Source: JACCWP01 sp963785115 (GTDB lineage Bacteria; Actinomycetota; Actinomycetes; Propionibacteriales; Nocardioidaceae). From it: a stretch of 64,000 nucleotides of DNA. Shown piece by piece: positions 10,002 through 18,816 of the stretch (position 1 is the stretch's first letter; each line of letters starts with the position of its first letter). Where the stretch lies: contig CAWATY010000005.1 of assembly GCA_963785115.1 (NCBI GenBank), forward strand, positions 244,204 to 308,203, read 5' to 3'. Under the pieces are notes generated by a model. It saw only the letters and a program-made list of their open reading frames with translations. It made no database searches and was not told the origin of the DNA. A program made the position numbers and the translations under genes.

Positions 10002-12814
10002 CGCACCGCCTCGAGCCTCAGCCCGGTGAGCAGATCGACCGGACGACGTCGTTCACCTTCGGTTGGAACGGTCGCAGCTACCCCGCGTTCGCCGGCGACA
10101 CGATCGCGTCCGCCCTCGCGGCGAGCGGCGAGCGGGTGTTCTCCCGCAGCTTCAAGTACCACCGGCCCCGCGGGCTGCTGACGGCGTCGTACCTGGACCC
10201 CGGCTGCATCGTGCAGGTGGGCGACGAGCCCAACGTCCGGGGCGCGCACCGCCTGGTGGAGCCCGGGATGCAGGTGCGGCCGCAAGACGCCTGGCCGTCG
10301 CTGGCCGTCGACGTCAAGGCGGCCACGGGGCTGGTGTCCCGGTTCCTCCCTGCAGGCTTCTACTACAAGACGTTCATCCGGCCGCAACGGCTGTGGCCGA
10401 CGTACGAGCGCGTGCTGCGCCGGTTCTCGCACGGCGGTGTGGTTCCCGCCAGCCCGATCGGTGCCGGGGACGGCCGGAGCGAGAAGCGGCATGCCCATCC
10501 CGACGTCCTGGTGGCCGGCGGCGGGCCGGCGGGCATGGCTGCGGCGATCGCTGCCGCCCGCGCCGGGGCCCAGGTGATGCTGGTCGAGGAGGAGCACGCG
10601 CTCGGTGGCCACCTGCGGTGGGGCGACGAGACCGAGCGGGCCGCGCTGCGCGCGCTGCGTGACCTGGTCGCCGCCACGGACGGCATCGAGGTGCTCACCG
10701 ACTCCGTCGCGCTGGCCCGCTACGACCACAACCAGGTCGCGGTCCTGCAACGGCTGCCGCACGGCCACGAGCGGCTGGTGAAGGCGCGGGCCAAGACCCT
10801 GGTGGTGGCACCGGGCCTGATCGAGCGCCCCTACGTCTTCGCCGGCAACGACGTGCCGGGCGTGCTGCTGTCGACGGCCGTGCGCCGGCTGGTCAACCTG
10901 CACGCGGTCCGGCCGGGTGATCGCGCCGTGCTGCTCACGGCGAACCCGCAGGGTGACGCCGCGGTCGCCGACCTCGAGCGGGCCGGCGTCGAGATCGCCC
11001 ACGTCGTCGACGCGCGCCGCGGCGACGACGTGGTGCGGGCGCTCGGCCGCACCGGACTCCGCGCCGTCGAGCTGACCGGAGGACAGCGGATCGAGTGCGA
11101 CCTGCTGGTCACCGCGGTCGGCTGGACCGCCCCGACGAACCTGCTGTCGATGGCCGGCGACGTCGCCCGCTACGACCCGGTGGCCGCCCGCTTCTTCCCC
11201 GACGGCGAGCGGCTGCCCGACGACGTGCTGGCGGCCGGGGGGATCGTGGGTGACGGCACCGTCGAGGAGATCGTGGCGCACGCCGATGCCGTCGGGCGAG
11301 AGGCGGCGCGGCGGGCAACCGCGGTGTCCACCGGGGCGACGTCGGTGCCGGTGGCCGTCCCTGCCCTCCCGGTCGAGCCCCATCCCGAGCTGTTCTGGGG
11401 CTCCACCCACGGCATCGTCGACTTCTCCGAGGACGTGTCGTCGCAGGACCTGGTGACCGCGGTCGCCGAGGGCTACGCCTCTGCCGAGCTCGCCAAGCGG
11501 TACACCACCGCGACCATGGGCCCGGCGCAGGGCAAGCTCGAGACCCTCAACGCCGTGGCGGTGATCGCCCAGGCCACCGGGCGCACGATCGCGCAGACCG
11601 GCACGACTACCTGGCGGCCGCCGTACGCCCCGGTCACCCTGGGTGCACTGGCCGGCCGGCTCCGCGAGCCGCAGCGCCGCTCGCCGATGCAGGCGTGGCA
11701 CGAGCGCGCCGGGGCGACCCCCCTGGTCGCCGGCGCATGGGTCCGGCCCGATGGCTACGGCGACCCGCAGGCCGAGGCGCTGGCGGTCCGCGAGCGCGTC
11801 GGCATCATCGACGTGACCCCGATCGGCAGGCTGGACCTGCGCGGCACGGACGTGCCGAAGCTGCTCGAGCTGCTGTACGTCAACCGCTGGCAGAAGCTCG
11901 CCATGGGGCGGGTCCGTTACGGCGTGATGTGCGCCGACGACGGCGTCGTCCTCGACGACGGCGTGACCGGTCGGCTGGGTGACCAGCACTACCTGATGAC
12001 CACCACCACCAACGGCGCGGCGACGGTGTGGGAGTGGGCCGAGAGCTGGCTGCAGACCGAGCACCCGGACTGGCAGGTGCACGTCACTCCGGTGACGTCG
12101 TCGTACGCCGGCATCAACGTCGCGGGGCCGCGCTCGCGCGAGCTGGTGAGCAGGCTGGTCGACGACGACCTCGACCTGAGCGCCGAGGCGTTTCCGTACA
12201 TGCACGTCCGCACCGGTCGGCTGGCCGGCGTGGCCGGCTGCCTGCTGTGGCGGATCGGCTTCACCGGAGAGCTCAGCTACGAGCTGCACGTTCCGGCCGG
12301 GTACGGGCTGCACGTCTGGGAGACCCTGCTCGAGCGGGGCGACGACCTGGGTGTGCGGGCCGTCGGCATCGAGGCGCAGCGCATCCTGCGGCTGGAGAAG
12401 GGCCATCTCGTCGTCGGCCAGGACACCGACGGGCTGACCCAGGGTTTCGGCACCGGCCTGGGCGGGCTGGTCAAGCTGGACAAGGACGACTTCGCCGGAC
12501 GGCCCGAGCTGGTCTGGCAGCACGAGGCCGGTGACCACCCTCGCCTGGTCGGTGTGTGGCCCGGAGACGGCTCGGTGGTCCCGGACGAGGGCAGCCAGCT
12601 GCTCGACGACGACGGCCGGATCTGCGGGCGGATCACGTCGAGCCGGTGGTCGCCGACGCTGCGACGCTCCCTCTGCCTCGCACACGTCGCCGCGCACCTC
12701 GCCGAGCCCGGGACCGAGGTGACAGTGCGGCTGGCCGACGGCAGGTCGGTCGCGGCTTCCGTCACCGAGCACCTCGCGGCGCTCGACCCGGAGGGGGCGA
12801 GGCTCCGTGCCTGA
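9998..12814 (+). CDS. soxA: Sarcosine oxidase alpha subunit
   Basis: 938 residues. The N-terminal ferredoxin-like region (about 1-95) has SFKYHRPRGLL and YLDPGCIVQV. The central NAD-binding domain starts near residue 168 with VLVAGGGPAGMAAAIAAA. The C-terminal aminomethyltransferase/GCV_T domain (about 575-935) contains GIIDVTPIGRLDLRG and GFTGELSYELHVP and receives the methyl carbon on tetrahydrofolate. Size and domain order match SoxA from Corynebacterium and Pseudomonas. GTG 9998 overlaps the soxD stop, and the 3' end overlaps soxG by 8 nt. No frame problem is seen here, in contrast to the region upstream of 8.5 kb. Confidence 0.93.
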   Translation: MTHRLEPQPGEQIDRTTSFTFGWNGRSYPAFAGDTIASALAASGERVFSRSFKYHRPRGLLTASYLDPGCIVQVGDEPNVRGAHRLVEPGMQVRPQDAWPSLAVDVKAATGLVSRFLPAGFYYKTFIRPQRLWPTYERVLRRFSHGGVVPASPIGAGDGRSEKRHAHPDVLVAGGGPAGMAAAIAAARAGAQVMLVEEEHALGGHLRWGDETERAALRALRDLVAATDGIEVLTDSVALARYDHNQVAVLQRLPHGHERLVKARAKTLVVAPGLIERPYVFAGNDVPGVLLSTAVRRLVNLHAVRPGDRAVLLTANPQGDAAVADLERAGVEIAHVVDARRGDDVVRALGRTGLRAVELTGGQRIECDLLVTAVGWTAPTNLLSMAGDVARYDPVAARFFPDGERLPDDVLAAGGIVGDGTVEEIVAHADAVGREAARRATAVSTGATSVPVAVPALPVEPHPELFWGSTHGIVDFSEDVSSQDLVTAVAEGYASAELAKRYTTATMGPAQGKLETLNAVAVIAQATGRTIAQTGTTTWRPPYAPVTLGALAGRLREPQRRSPMQAWHERAGATPLVAGAWVRPDGYGDPQAEALAVRERVGIIDVTPIGRLDLRGTDVPKLLELLYVNRWQKLAMGRVRYGVMCADDGVVLDDGVTGRLGDQHYLMTTTTNGAATVWEWAESWLQTEHPDWQVHVTPVTSSYAGINVAGPRSRELVSRLVDDDLDLSAEAFPYMHVRTGRLAGVAGCLLWRIGFTGELSYELHVPAGYGLHVWETLLERGDDLGVRAVGIEAQRILRLEKGHLVVGQDTDGLTQGFGTGLGGLVKLDKDDFAGRPELVWQHEAGDHPRLVGVWPGDGSVVPDEGSQLLDDDGRICGRITSSRWSPTLRRSLCLAHVAAHLAEPGTEVTVRLADGRSVAASVTEHLAALDPEGARLRA

Positions 12815-13475
12815 GCTGCCCGTCGCGAGGAGCGCCGTCACGCCCCTCGCGCCCGAGGTCGTGGTCGCCGGCTGGGCGGTCAGCGGTCGTCGCACGTCAG
12901 CCGCGCTGACGATCACCGACTGCAGCCCGCTGGCGAAGGTGATGGTGAAGGCCACCGCCGACGGTGTCGTCGCCCAGGACATCGCGGTGCCGCTCGGTCA
13001 CTGCCGGCGGCAGTCGTGGACCGTGGGCGGCGAGCAGGTGCCGGTGCTCGTCGTCGGGTCCGGGCCCGGGGAGTGGCTGGTGTTCGCACCACCCGGGACG
13101 CAGGACGGCGTGGTCGGCCTGCTGACGGCACGCGTCGCCGGTCCGCCGGGCGAGCTCGTGACGGTGCTGGACCTGACCCACGGCCGGGCCCTGTCGCGGC
13201 TCACCGGTGACCGCTCGGTCGAGCTGCTGGCCAAGGAGACCGCGGTGGACCTCGGCGAGCGGCTGTGCCCGGACGGCACCGCGCTGCGCACGGCCGTCGC
13301 CGGCCTCGCGACAGACGTCATCCGTGACGATCAGGGCCCGGTCAGGTCGTACCTGCTGCACTGTGAGCGCTCGTCCGGGCAGTACCTGTTCGACGTCCTG
13401 CTCGAGGCCGGGGCCGACCTCGACATCGAGGTCGACGGCTTCCGCCTCGACGCAGGTGCGGCGGAACCGGGCTAG
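12807..13475 (+). CDS. soxG: Sarcosine oxidase gamma subunit
   Basis: 222 residues beginning MPELPVARSAVTPLAP. The fold is that of the folate-binding YgfZ/GcvT-like gamma subunit, with conserved LTDLTHGRALSRLTG-like sequence (DLTHGRALSRL) and SGQYLFDVLLEAG near the C-terminus. SoxG is the least conserved subunit. Assignment rests on position as the last gene of soxBDAG, on size and on these motifs. The GTG start lies within the end of soxA. The stop codon TAG lies in CTAG (13472-13475), which also provides the stop of the convergent amidase. Confidence 0.88.
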   Translation: MPELPVARSAVTPLAPEVVVAGWAVSGRRTSAALTITDCSPLAKVMVKATADGVVAQDIAVPLGHCRRQSWTVGGEQVPVLVVGSGPGEWLVFAPPGTQDGVVGLLTARVAGPPGELVTVLDLTHGRALSRLTGDRSVELLAKETAVDLGERLCPDGTALRTAVAGLATDVIRDDQGPVRSYLLHCERSSGQYLFDVLLEAGADLDIEVDGFRLDAGAAEPG

Positions 13476-14740
13476 CCCCGCCGGGCCGTCTCGAGGGCAG
13501 CGGCGACCCGGTACAGCCGCGCGTCCAGGCCGTGCGGAGCCATCAGCTGCACGCCGACCGGCAGCCCGTCGGCGGCGCTGCGACCGGCAGGCAGGGACAG
13601 GGCGGGGATGCCGGTGAGGTTGGCGACGACGGTCCAGCAGTCGGTGTACGGCGTGTCCAGCGGGTAGTCCGAGCCCCGGCCGAGCAGTGGAGCGGTGGCC
13701 GGCATGGTCGGCGACGCGAGGATGGTGCATCCCGCGAAGGCCGCGGCCACCTCCCGGCGCAGCGCCCGCACGATCCGGCGGGCCGGCACCAGCCGGCGCG
13801 GGTCGGCGGCCAGCTCGAGACCGGTGAGGTAGCGCCGCTCGGCCTCCGGTCCCAGCGGCATCCGGTGCGCGTACGGCGCCAGCGAGGTCACGCACTGGTA
13901 CGAGGACACCGAGTAGTACGCGGACAGGGCGTCGGGCGCGCTCGGCAGCCGTACCTCGACCACCTCCGCACCGAGCCCGGCAAGTGCCGCCACCGCGTGC
14001 TCGAAACGACCACGCACACCGGGGGCGTTTGCCGCCCCCGACATCTCGGTCACGACGCCGATCCGGTGGCCGGCCAGGTCCACGTCGCGGGCGAGCCCGG
14101 CCTCGGCGAGACCGTGCAGCCCGGACATGACCTCGTGCAGCAGGGCGGCGTCGGCCACCGTGGCGGCCAGCGGCCCCGCCTGCTCGAGGGCGGGCGCGAA
14201 GGGCACCACACCCCGCCGGGGCACGCTTCCGTCAGAGGGCTTCACCCCGACCACGCCGCACAGCGACGCCGGCTCGCGGATCGAGCCGCCGGTGTCCGTG
14301 CCGACCGCCAGCGGCACCTGCCCCGCGGCGACCGCCGCGGCGCTGCCACCGCTCGAGCCGCCGGGCGTGCGGCGCAGGTCGTGCGGGTTGTGGGTGGGCC
14401 CGAAGGCCGACCTCTCGGTCGTAGCCCCCATACCGAACTCGTCGAGGTTCGACTTGGCGACCACCACGCCACCGGCTGCGCGGATCCGGCGCACCAGGCT
14501 GGCGTCGCGCGCGGCGGGGCCTTCGGGCAGCGCCCGCGACCCGCAGGTCAGGGGCATCCCGCGCACGCTCACGTTGTCCTTGACGACCACGGTCATGCCA
14601 CTCAGCGGTCCGGGCGAGGCGCCCCGTTGGTGCTGCCGGTCGTGCCAGCCGGCGGTGGCCAGGGCACCGGCGGCGTCGACGTGCAGCAACGCATGCAGGT
14701 CGGGCTCGGTCGCGTCGATCCTCGCGAGCGCGGCGCGCAC
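13472..14740 (-). CDS. Amidase (amidase signature family, GatA-like)
   Basis: 422 residues. VVVKDN holds the catalytic Lys, TPGGSSGGSAAAVAAG the signature loop with the cis-Ser, and DTGGSIREPASLCG the nucleophile Ser, so the Ser-cisSer-Lys triad is complete. The enzyme hydrolyses an amide to acid plus ammonia in the cytosol. No gatB or gatC lies nearby, so a stand-alone catabolic amidase is more likely than tRNA amidation. GTG 14740 starts inside the conserved ARIDATEPDLHAL region. An ATG at 14801 in another frame (MALQSWAYVP) hints at a longer N-terminus with a base error. It overlaps soxG tail to tail, and its function may belong to the same catabolic block. Confidence 0.85.
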   Translation of the reverse strand: MRAALARIDATEPDLHALLHVDAAGALATAGWHDRQHQRGASPGPLSGMTVVVKDNVSVRGMPLTCGSRALPEGPAARDASLVRRIRAAGGVVVAKSNLDEFGMGATTERSAFGPTHNPHDLRRTPGGSSGGSAAAVAAGQVPLAVGTDTGGSIREPASLCGVVGVKPSDGSVPRRGVVPFAPALEQAGPLAATVADAALLHEVMSGLHGLAEAGLARDVDLAGHRIGVVTEMSGAANAPGVRGRFEHAVAALAGLGAEVVEVRLPSAPDALSAYYSVSSYQCVTSLAPYAHRMPLGPEAERRYLTGLELAADPRRLVPARRIVRALRREVAAAFAGCTILASPTMPATAPLLGRGSDYPLDTPYTDCWTVVANLTGIPALSLPAGRSAADGLPVGVQLMAPHGLDARLYRVAAALETARRG

Positions 14741-14866
14741 GGCGTCGACGACGGTGCGGTGCGGGCTCCGCCGGTACGTACGCCCAGGACTGCAGGGCCA
14801 TGATCCGAGAATGGGGCCGGATTGTTTCCGTCGTGTTGCCGCGGTGCCCCTTTCTGCGGCGAGAAG

Positions 14867-16375
14867 TCAGGCGGTGGCGAAGCGGCCCAGGACGCGACCC
14901 GAACGGATGCCCGCGAGCCGCTCGGCGAACATCCGCTGGTAGCCGAGCTCCTCGCGACTGCGGGCAGGGGGGAGACCCGGCACCCGGGCCTGCTCCCAGT
15001 CGTCGTCGGGCGCCAGGTCGGCCGCCCGCTCGGCCATCACGTCGGCGGTTCCCGACCCGTCGCCGAACTGCTCCTTGCGCCGCCAGAGGATCTCGTCGGG
15101 GATCCAGCCGGTGAACGCCTCGCGCAGGATCGCCTTCTCCTGGCCCTGCTCGCCGGGCAGCTTCCACTCGATCGGCACCCGCTGCGCCACCGCGATCAGG
15201 TCGAGGTCGAGGAACGGCACCCGGGCCTCCAGCCCGTGCGCCATCGTCACCCGGTCGCAGCGCTGCAGATTGAGGTTGTGCAGGCCCTCGACGCTACGGA
15301 TCAGCTCGAGCCGGAGATCGTCGGAGTCGGTGATGTCGCGCAGGTGGTCGTAGCCGGCGAACAGCTCGTCGGCCCCCTCGCCGGTCAGCACGACCTTGAC
15401 GTGCTGGGCCGCGAGCTCGGACAACAGGTAGTTGGGCACCGCGCTGCGTACCAGCGAGGGCTCGAACGACTCGATCGACGCCACCACCGTCGGCAGCACG
15501 TCGACCACCTCGTCGGCGGTGTAGATGCGCTCGTGGTGGTCGAGGCAGAGGTGCTCGGCGACGATGCGCGCGGCCACGAGATCGGAGCTCTCGGCGGTGC
15601 CGGCAGCGAAGGAGTGCACCGGCTGGCCGGGCTCGGTCTCGCGGGCCAGGATGGCCGCGACCAGGCTCGAGTCGAGCCCGCCGGAGAGGAACACGCCCAC
15701 CGGCACGTCGGACATCATCCGGCGGCGGACCCCGCGTACCAGCGCCGCCCGGATGGCGTCCGTTGCCTCGTCGCGGCCGGTGTACTCGCGGGTCTCCTCC
15801 ATGATCTCCCCGTAGCGGACCATCCCGTCGGCCGGCGTCCACAGGTGTCCGGGCGGGAACTCCTCGACCATCGGTCGCCACTCGGTCTCGAAGGCCTGCA
15901 GCTCGGAGGCGAAGGCCGTGACGTCGCCGCGGCGCGCCCAGTACATCGGCTTGACGCCCAACCGGTCGCGTGCGGCGAGGAAGAACCCGTCGTCGCCGGC
16001 CACGCAGAAGGCGAACATGCCGCGCAGCTGGGCCACGCCCTCGACGCCGAGGAAGGACGCGTGGAGTGCCGCCTCGCTGTCCGACCGGGAGAGGAACGGC
16101 CCCTCGAAGTCGTCGCGCAGCACCTCGTGGTTGTAGATCTCGCCGTTGCACACCACCCACCGGCTGCCGGTCTCGTCGGCCAGCGGTTGGTCTCCGCCCT
16201 TGAGGTCGACGATGGACAACCGGGTGTGGCCGAGCCAGGTCGGTCCGACGAGCCGGGAGTGGGTGCCGTCGGGACCTCGGTGCTCGAGCCGCGCCAGCAT
16301 CGGGTCGCCGACCACTGCGAGCGACGCGGGATCCGGAGGGCTGGCCGAGTCGTGCAGGACGGCGATTCCGCACAC
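14867..16375 (-). CDS. asnB: Asparagine synthetase B (glutamine-hydrolysing)
   Basis: 502 residues. I set the start at GTG 16375 rather than 16387 because it puts Cys at position 2 (M-C-G-I), the N-terminal nucleophile of class II glutamine amidotransferases. The Ntn domain (about 1-190) contains LEHRGPDGTHS and VVCNGEIYNH. The synthetase domain has the PP-loop GVFLSGGLDSSLVAA near residue 230 and LTGEGADELFAGYDHL. It converts aspartate, glutamine and ATP to asparagine. Monocistronic, ending 126 nt from the amidase start and divergent from the HipA-like gene. Relatives that amidate peptidoglycan or natural products exist, but nothing nearby supports that. Confidence 0.93.
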   Translation of the reverse strand: MCGIAVLHDSASPPDPASLAVVGDPMLARLEHRGPDGTHSRLVGPTWLGHTRLSIVDLKGGDQPLADETGSRWVVCNGEIYNHEVLRDDFEGPFLSRSDSEAALHASFLGVEGVAQLRGMFAFCVAGDDGFFLAARDRLGVKPMYWARRGDVTAFASELQAFETEWRPMVEEFPPGHLWTPADGMVRYGEIMEETREYTGRDEATDAIRAALVRGVRRRMMSDVPVGVFLSGGLDSSLVAAILARETEPGQPVHSFAAGTAESSDLVAARIVAEHLCLDHHERIYTADEVVDVLPTVVASIESFEPSLVRSAVPNYLLSELAAQHVKVVLTGEGADELFAGYDHLRDITDSDDLRLELIRSVEGLHNLNLQRCDRVTMAHGLEARVPFLDLDLIAVAQRVPIEWKLPGEQGQEKAILREAFTGWIPDEILWRRKEQFGDGSGTADVMAERAADLAPDDDWEQARVPGLPPARSREELGYQRMFAERLAGIRSGRVLGRFATA

Positions 16376-16458
16376 GGTGGGGAACACCCTTCGCCAGATG
16401 GAGGGATCAGGTTACCTGGGCGCGGCGCCCGGCGTCCGCCACGGCCTAGCCTGACGGA

Positions 16459-17232
16459 GTGCTCGAGACGGTCTCCACGACGCGTTACGTCACCCCCTTG
16501 CGCGAGGGTGGGTCGCTGCCCGGGCTGGTCGAGGCCGACGACCTCGGCACGTACGTGCTGAAGTTCCGCGGCGCGGGGCAGGGGCTCAAGGTCCTGGTGG
16601 CGGAGGTGCTGGTGACCGAGCTCGCCCGCCGGCTGGGCCTCCGCGTCCCGCGACTGGCCCTGGTCGACCTCGACGAGCGGATCGCGCGCTACGAGCCCGA
16701 CGAGGAGGTCCAGGACCTGCTCAATGCCAGCACCGGGCTCAACCTCGGGATCGACTTCCTGCCGCGCGCGCTCGGGTACGACGGGGTGTCGCACCGGGTC
16801 GACCCCGACGAGGCCGCGCGGGTGCTCTGGCTCGACGCCCTGGTGGCCAACGTCGACCGCACCTGGCGCAACCCCAACCTGTTGGTGTGGCACGGCGACC
16901 TGTGGTTGATCGACCACGGCGCCACGCTGTGGTTCCACCATGGCTGGGCGTCCGGGCGGGTCGACCCGGAGCGCTTCGCCCGCCGCCCTTACGACGCCTC
17001 CGACCACGTGCTGTCCGCGCACATGGGCCGTGTCCCGGCCGCGGCGGCGGCGCTCGGCCCGCAGGTGACGCCCGACCTGCTGGCCGAGGTGATCCACCTG
17101 GTGCCCGACGAGTGGCTGGAGCCGGCGCCGGGACTGCCCGATCCGGCCGCGCTGCGCAATGCGTACGTCGACCACCTGCTGGCCCGGCTCACGCACTCCC
17201 CGGAGTGGCTGCCCACGGCGGTGGCCGCGTGA
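16459..17232 (+). CDS. HipA-like kinase-fold protein
   Basis: 257 residues. LKFRGAGQGLKVLVAEVLVTELARRLGL matches (in pieces) the nucleotide-binding lobe of the HipA/PI3K-like fold. ANVDRTWRNPNLL is the catalytic loop with Asp and Asn, and LIDHGATLWF is the DFG-like metal-binding motif. It is much shorter than E. coli HipA (440 residues) and lacks a HipB antitoxin neighbour. Instead its stop overlaps the start of a DUF3037 gene (GTGA at 17229-17232). This two-gene arrangement recurs in actinobacteria as far as I recall, but the substrate is not known. Kinase activity is inferred from motifs only. Confidence 0.75.
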   Translation: MLETVSTTRYVTPLREGGSLPGLVEADDLGTYVLKFRGAGQGLKVLVAEVLVTELARRLGLRVPRLALVDLDERIARYEPDEEVQDLLNASTGLNLGIDFLPRALGYDGVSHRVDPDEAARVLWLDALVANVDRTWRNPNLLVWHGDLWLIDHGATLWFHHGWASGRVDPERFARRPYDASDHVLSAHMGRVPAAAAALGPQVTPDLLAEVIHLVPDEWLEPAPGLPDPAALRNAYVDHLLARLTHSPEWLPTAVAA

Positions 17233-17612
17233 GCGGCCGGCTCGGGTTCGAGCACGTGGTGCTGCGGGCCGTGCCTCGGGTGGAGCGCGGCGAGCTGGTC
17301 AACGTGGGCGTCGTGCTGCACTGCCAGGCTGCCGACTTCCTGGGCGCGGCCGTGCACGTGGACCGCGACCGGCTGCTGGCCCTCGACCCGGCGGCCGACG
17401 TCGACGCCGTCTGTGCAGCGCTCGACACGGTCCAGGCCGTCTGCGCCGGCGACCCGGCGGCCGGACCGTCGGCCGGCGGCAGCCCGGGGGAGAGGTTCCG
17501 ACGGCTGGCCGCGCCCCGCTCGACCGTGGTGCAACCCGGACCGATCCACGGCGGGGTCACCGACGACCCCGCGGCGGAGCTGGACCGGTTGCTCGACCGG
17601 CTGGTTCGCTGA
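17229..17612 (+). CDS. DUF3037 protein, partner of HipA-like gene
   Basis: 127 residues starting at GTG 17229 inside the stop of the HipA-like gene. FEHVVLRAVPRVERGELVNVGVVLHC is the conserved DUF3037 opening, read here across two segments. GERFRRLAAPRSTVVQPGPIH is the second conserved block and may be its functional surface. No enzymatic motif is visible. The 4-nt overlap implies one translational unit, so the protein probably binds or regulates the kinase-like partner. It is followed 12 nt later by the sulfite oxidase gene, which may be read through but is functionally unrelated. Confidence 0.75.
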   Translation: MSGRLGFEHVVLRAVPRVERGELVNVGVVLHCQAADFLGAAVHVDRDRLLALDPAADVDAVCAALDTVQAVCAGDPAAGPSAGGSPGERFRRLAAPRSTVVQPGPIHGGVTDDPAAELDRLLDRLVR

Positions 17613-17624
17613 GACGGTGAGCCG

Positions 17625-18749
17625 GTGACACCCAGCCCCGCGTCGTCCGACGTGAGCACGAAGTCGAGGGTCGCCGCCCCGGGAGAGGGCATCTCGCAGG
17701 ACGAGCTGCAACTGGCCGCCCGCAACCATGGCCTGCCGCTCGAGGCGCTCCGTTACGACGTGACGCCGCCGGGGCTGCACTACCTGCTCACGCACTACGA
17801 CATGCCGCTGCTCGACCGCGACACCTGGTCGCTGTCCGTCTCGGGACGGGTCGACCACCCCTACGCGCTGGACTTCGCCGAGCTGTCCGCGCTGCCGCAC
17901 CGGACGGTGACGGTCACGCTCGAGTGCGCCGGCAACGGCCGGGCCCGCTACGAGCCGCGGCCGCAGAGCCAGCCGTGGCTGGTCGAGGCGGTCGGCACCG
18001 CCGAGTGGACGGGCGTGCCGCTGCGGCTGCTGCTCGAGCGCGCCGGCCTCGCCGCCGACGCCGTCGACGTCGTCTGCACCGGTGCCGACCACGGCATCGA
18101 ACGCGGGGTGGAGCAGGACTACGCCCGTGCGCTCTCCGTGAGCGACGCGCTGGCCGACGACGTGCTGGTCGCGGACGCGATGAACGGGCAGCCGCTGCCT
18201 CCCCAGCACGGCCATCCGGTACGGCTGGTCGCGCCGGGCTGGTACGGCATGGCGCACGTGAAGTGGCTGGTCGGCATCGAGGTCGTGGCCGAACCGTTCG
18301 AGGGCTTCCAGCACCACGCCTACCGGCTGCGCGCCGACGCCGACGACCCGGGTGAGCCGGTGACCAGGATCGAGCCGCGGGCGCTGCTGGTGCCGCCGGG
18401 CTTCCCCGACTTCATGTCCCGGGCGCGGGTCGTCCGGCCCGGTGGGTACGAGATCGAGGGACGGGCGTGGTCGGGCTGGGCGCCGGTGACCCGGGTAGAG
18501 CTCAGCACCGACGACGGCGCGACCTGGGTCGACGCCGAGCTCGGCCCGGAGCCGGCGCACCCGTACGCGTGGCGGCACTGGCGGGCCGGCTGGGACGCCG
18601 CCACAGGTGAGCACGTGCTCTCGGCGCGGGCGACGGACGCCAGCGGACGCGCGCAGCCGGTCGCGGCCGAGTGGAACCGCGGCGGCTTCGCCAACAACTC
18701 GGTGCAGCGGGTCCGGGTGGTCTGCGTCGAGCACTCAGCAGATCAGTAG
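17625..18749 (+). CDS. Sulfite oxidase-family molybdopterin protein
   Basis: 374 residues. TVTLECAGNGRARYEP (about residue 100) holds the Cys that binds molybdenum in the sulfite oxidase/nitrate reductase family. VRLVAPGWYGMAHVKWLVGI is the conserved domain end, and the C-terminal Mo-co dimerisation domain (about 245-370) contains GWAPVTRVELSTDDGATW. No signal peptide or heme domain is visible, so it looks like a cytosolic reductase or dehydrogenase using an unknown acceptor. The TAG stop lies in the first units of a 12-bp tandem repeat that also carries the stop of the convergent TetR gene. Confidence 0.87.
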   Translation: MTPSPASSDVSTKSRVAAPGEGISQDELQLAARNHGLPLEALRYDVTPPGLHYLLTHYDMPLLDRDTWSLSVSGRVDHPYALDFAELSALPHRTVTVTLECAGNGRARYEPRPQSQPWLVEAVGTAEWTGVPLRLLLERAGLAADAVDVVCTGADHGIERGVEQDYARALSVSDALADDVLVADAMNGQPLPPQHGHPVRLVAPGWYGMAHVKWLVGIEVVAEPFEGFQHHAYRLRADADDPGEPVTRIEPRALLVPPGFPDFMSRARVVRPGGYEIEGRAWSGWAPVTRVELSTDDGATWVDAELGPEPAHPYAWRHWRAGWDAATGEHVLSARATDASGRAQPVAAEWNRGGFANNSVQRVRVVCVEHSADQ

Positions 18750-18816
18750 CCGGATCAGTAGCCGGATGCAGTCGGCGGATCAGTCGGCGGATCAGTCGGC
18801 GGGTGAGTCGCCGTAG
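18741..18816. repeat. 12-bp degenerate tandem repeat carrying stops of two convergent genes
   Basis: GATCAGTAGCCG occurs twice, then GATGCAGTCGGCG, GATCAGTCGGCG twice, and the diverged GGTGAGTCGCCG. On the plus strand TAG 18747-18749 ends the sulfite oxidase. On the minus strand the same unit reads CGCCGACTGATC, and TGA (18794-18792) ends TetR, with another in-phase TGA in the next unit. This looks like local duplication at gene ends rather than a terminator. Confidence 0.8.

Noticed and set aside
9884..12982. Minus-strand open frame of 1032 codons
   Set aside because: Shadow of soxA in GC-rich DNA. Composition is Arg/Gly/His/Asp-rich without domain signals, while soxD, soxA and soxG on the plus strand are fully conserved.
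14822..16561. Plus-strand open frame of 579 codons opposite asnB
   Set aside because: asnB has all catalytic motifs on the minus strand, and the plus frame shows none.
18741..18816. CRISPR-like array
   Set aside because: Units are 12 bp and contiguous without spacers, and they contain gene stop codons.
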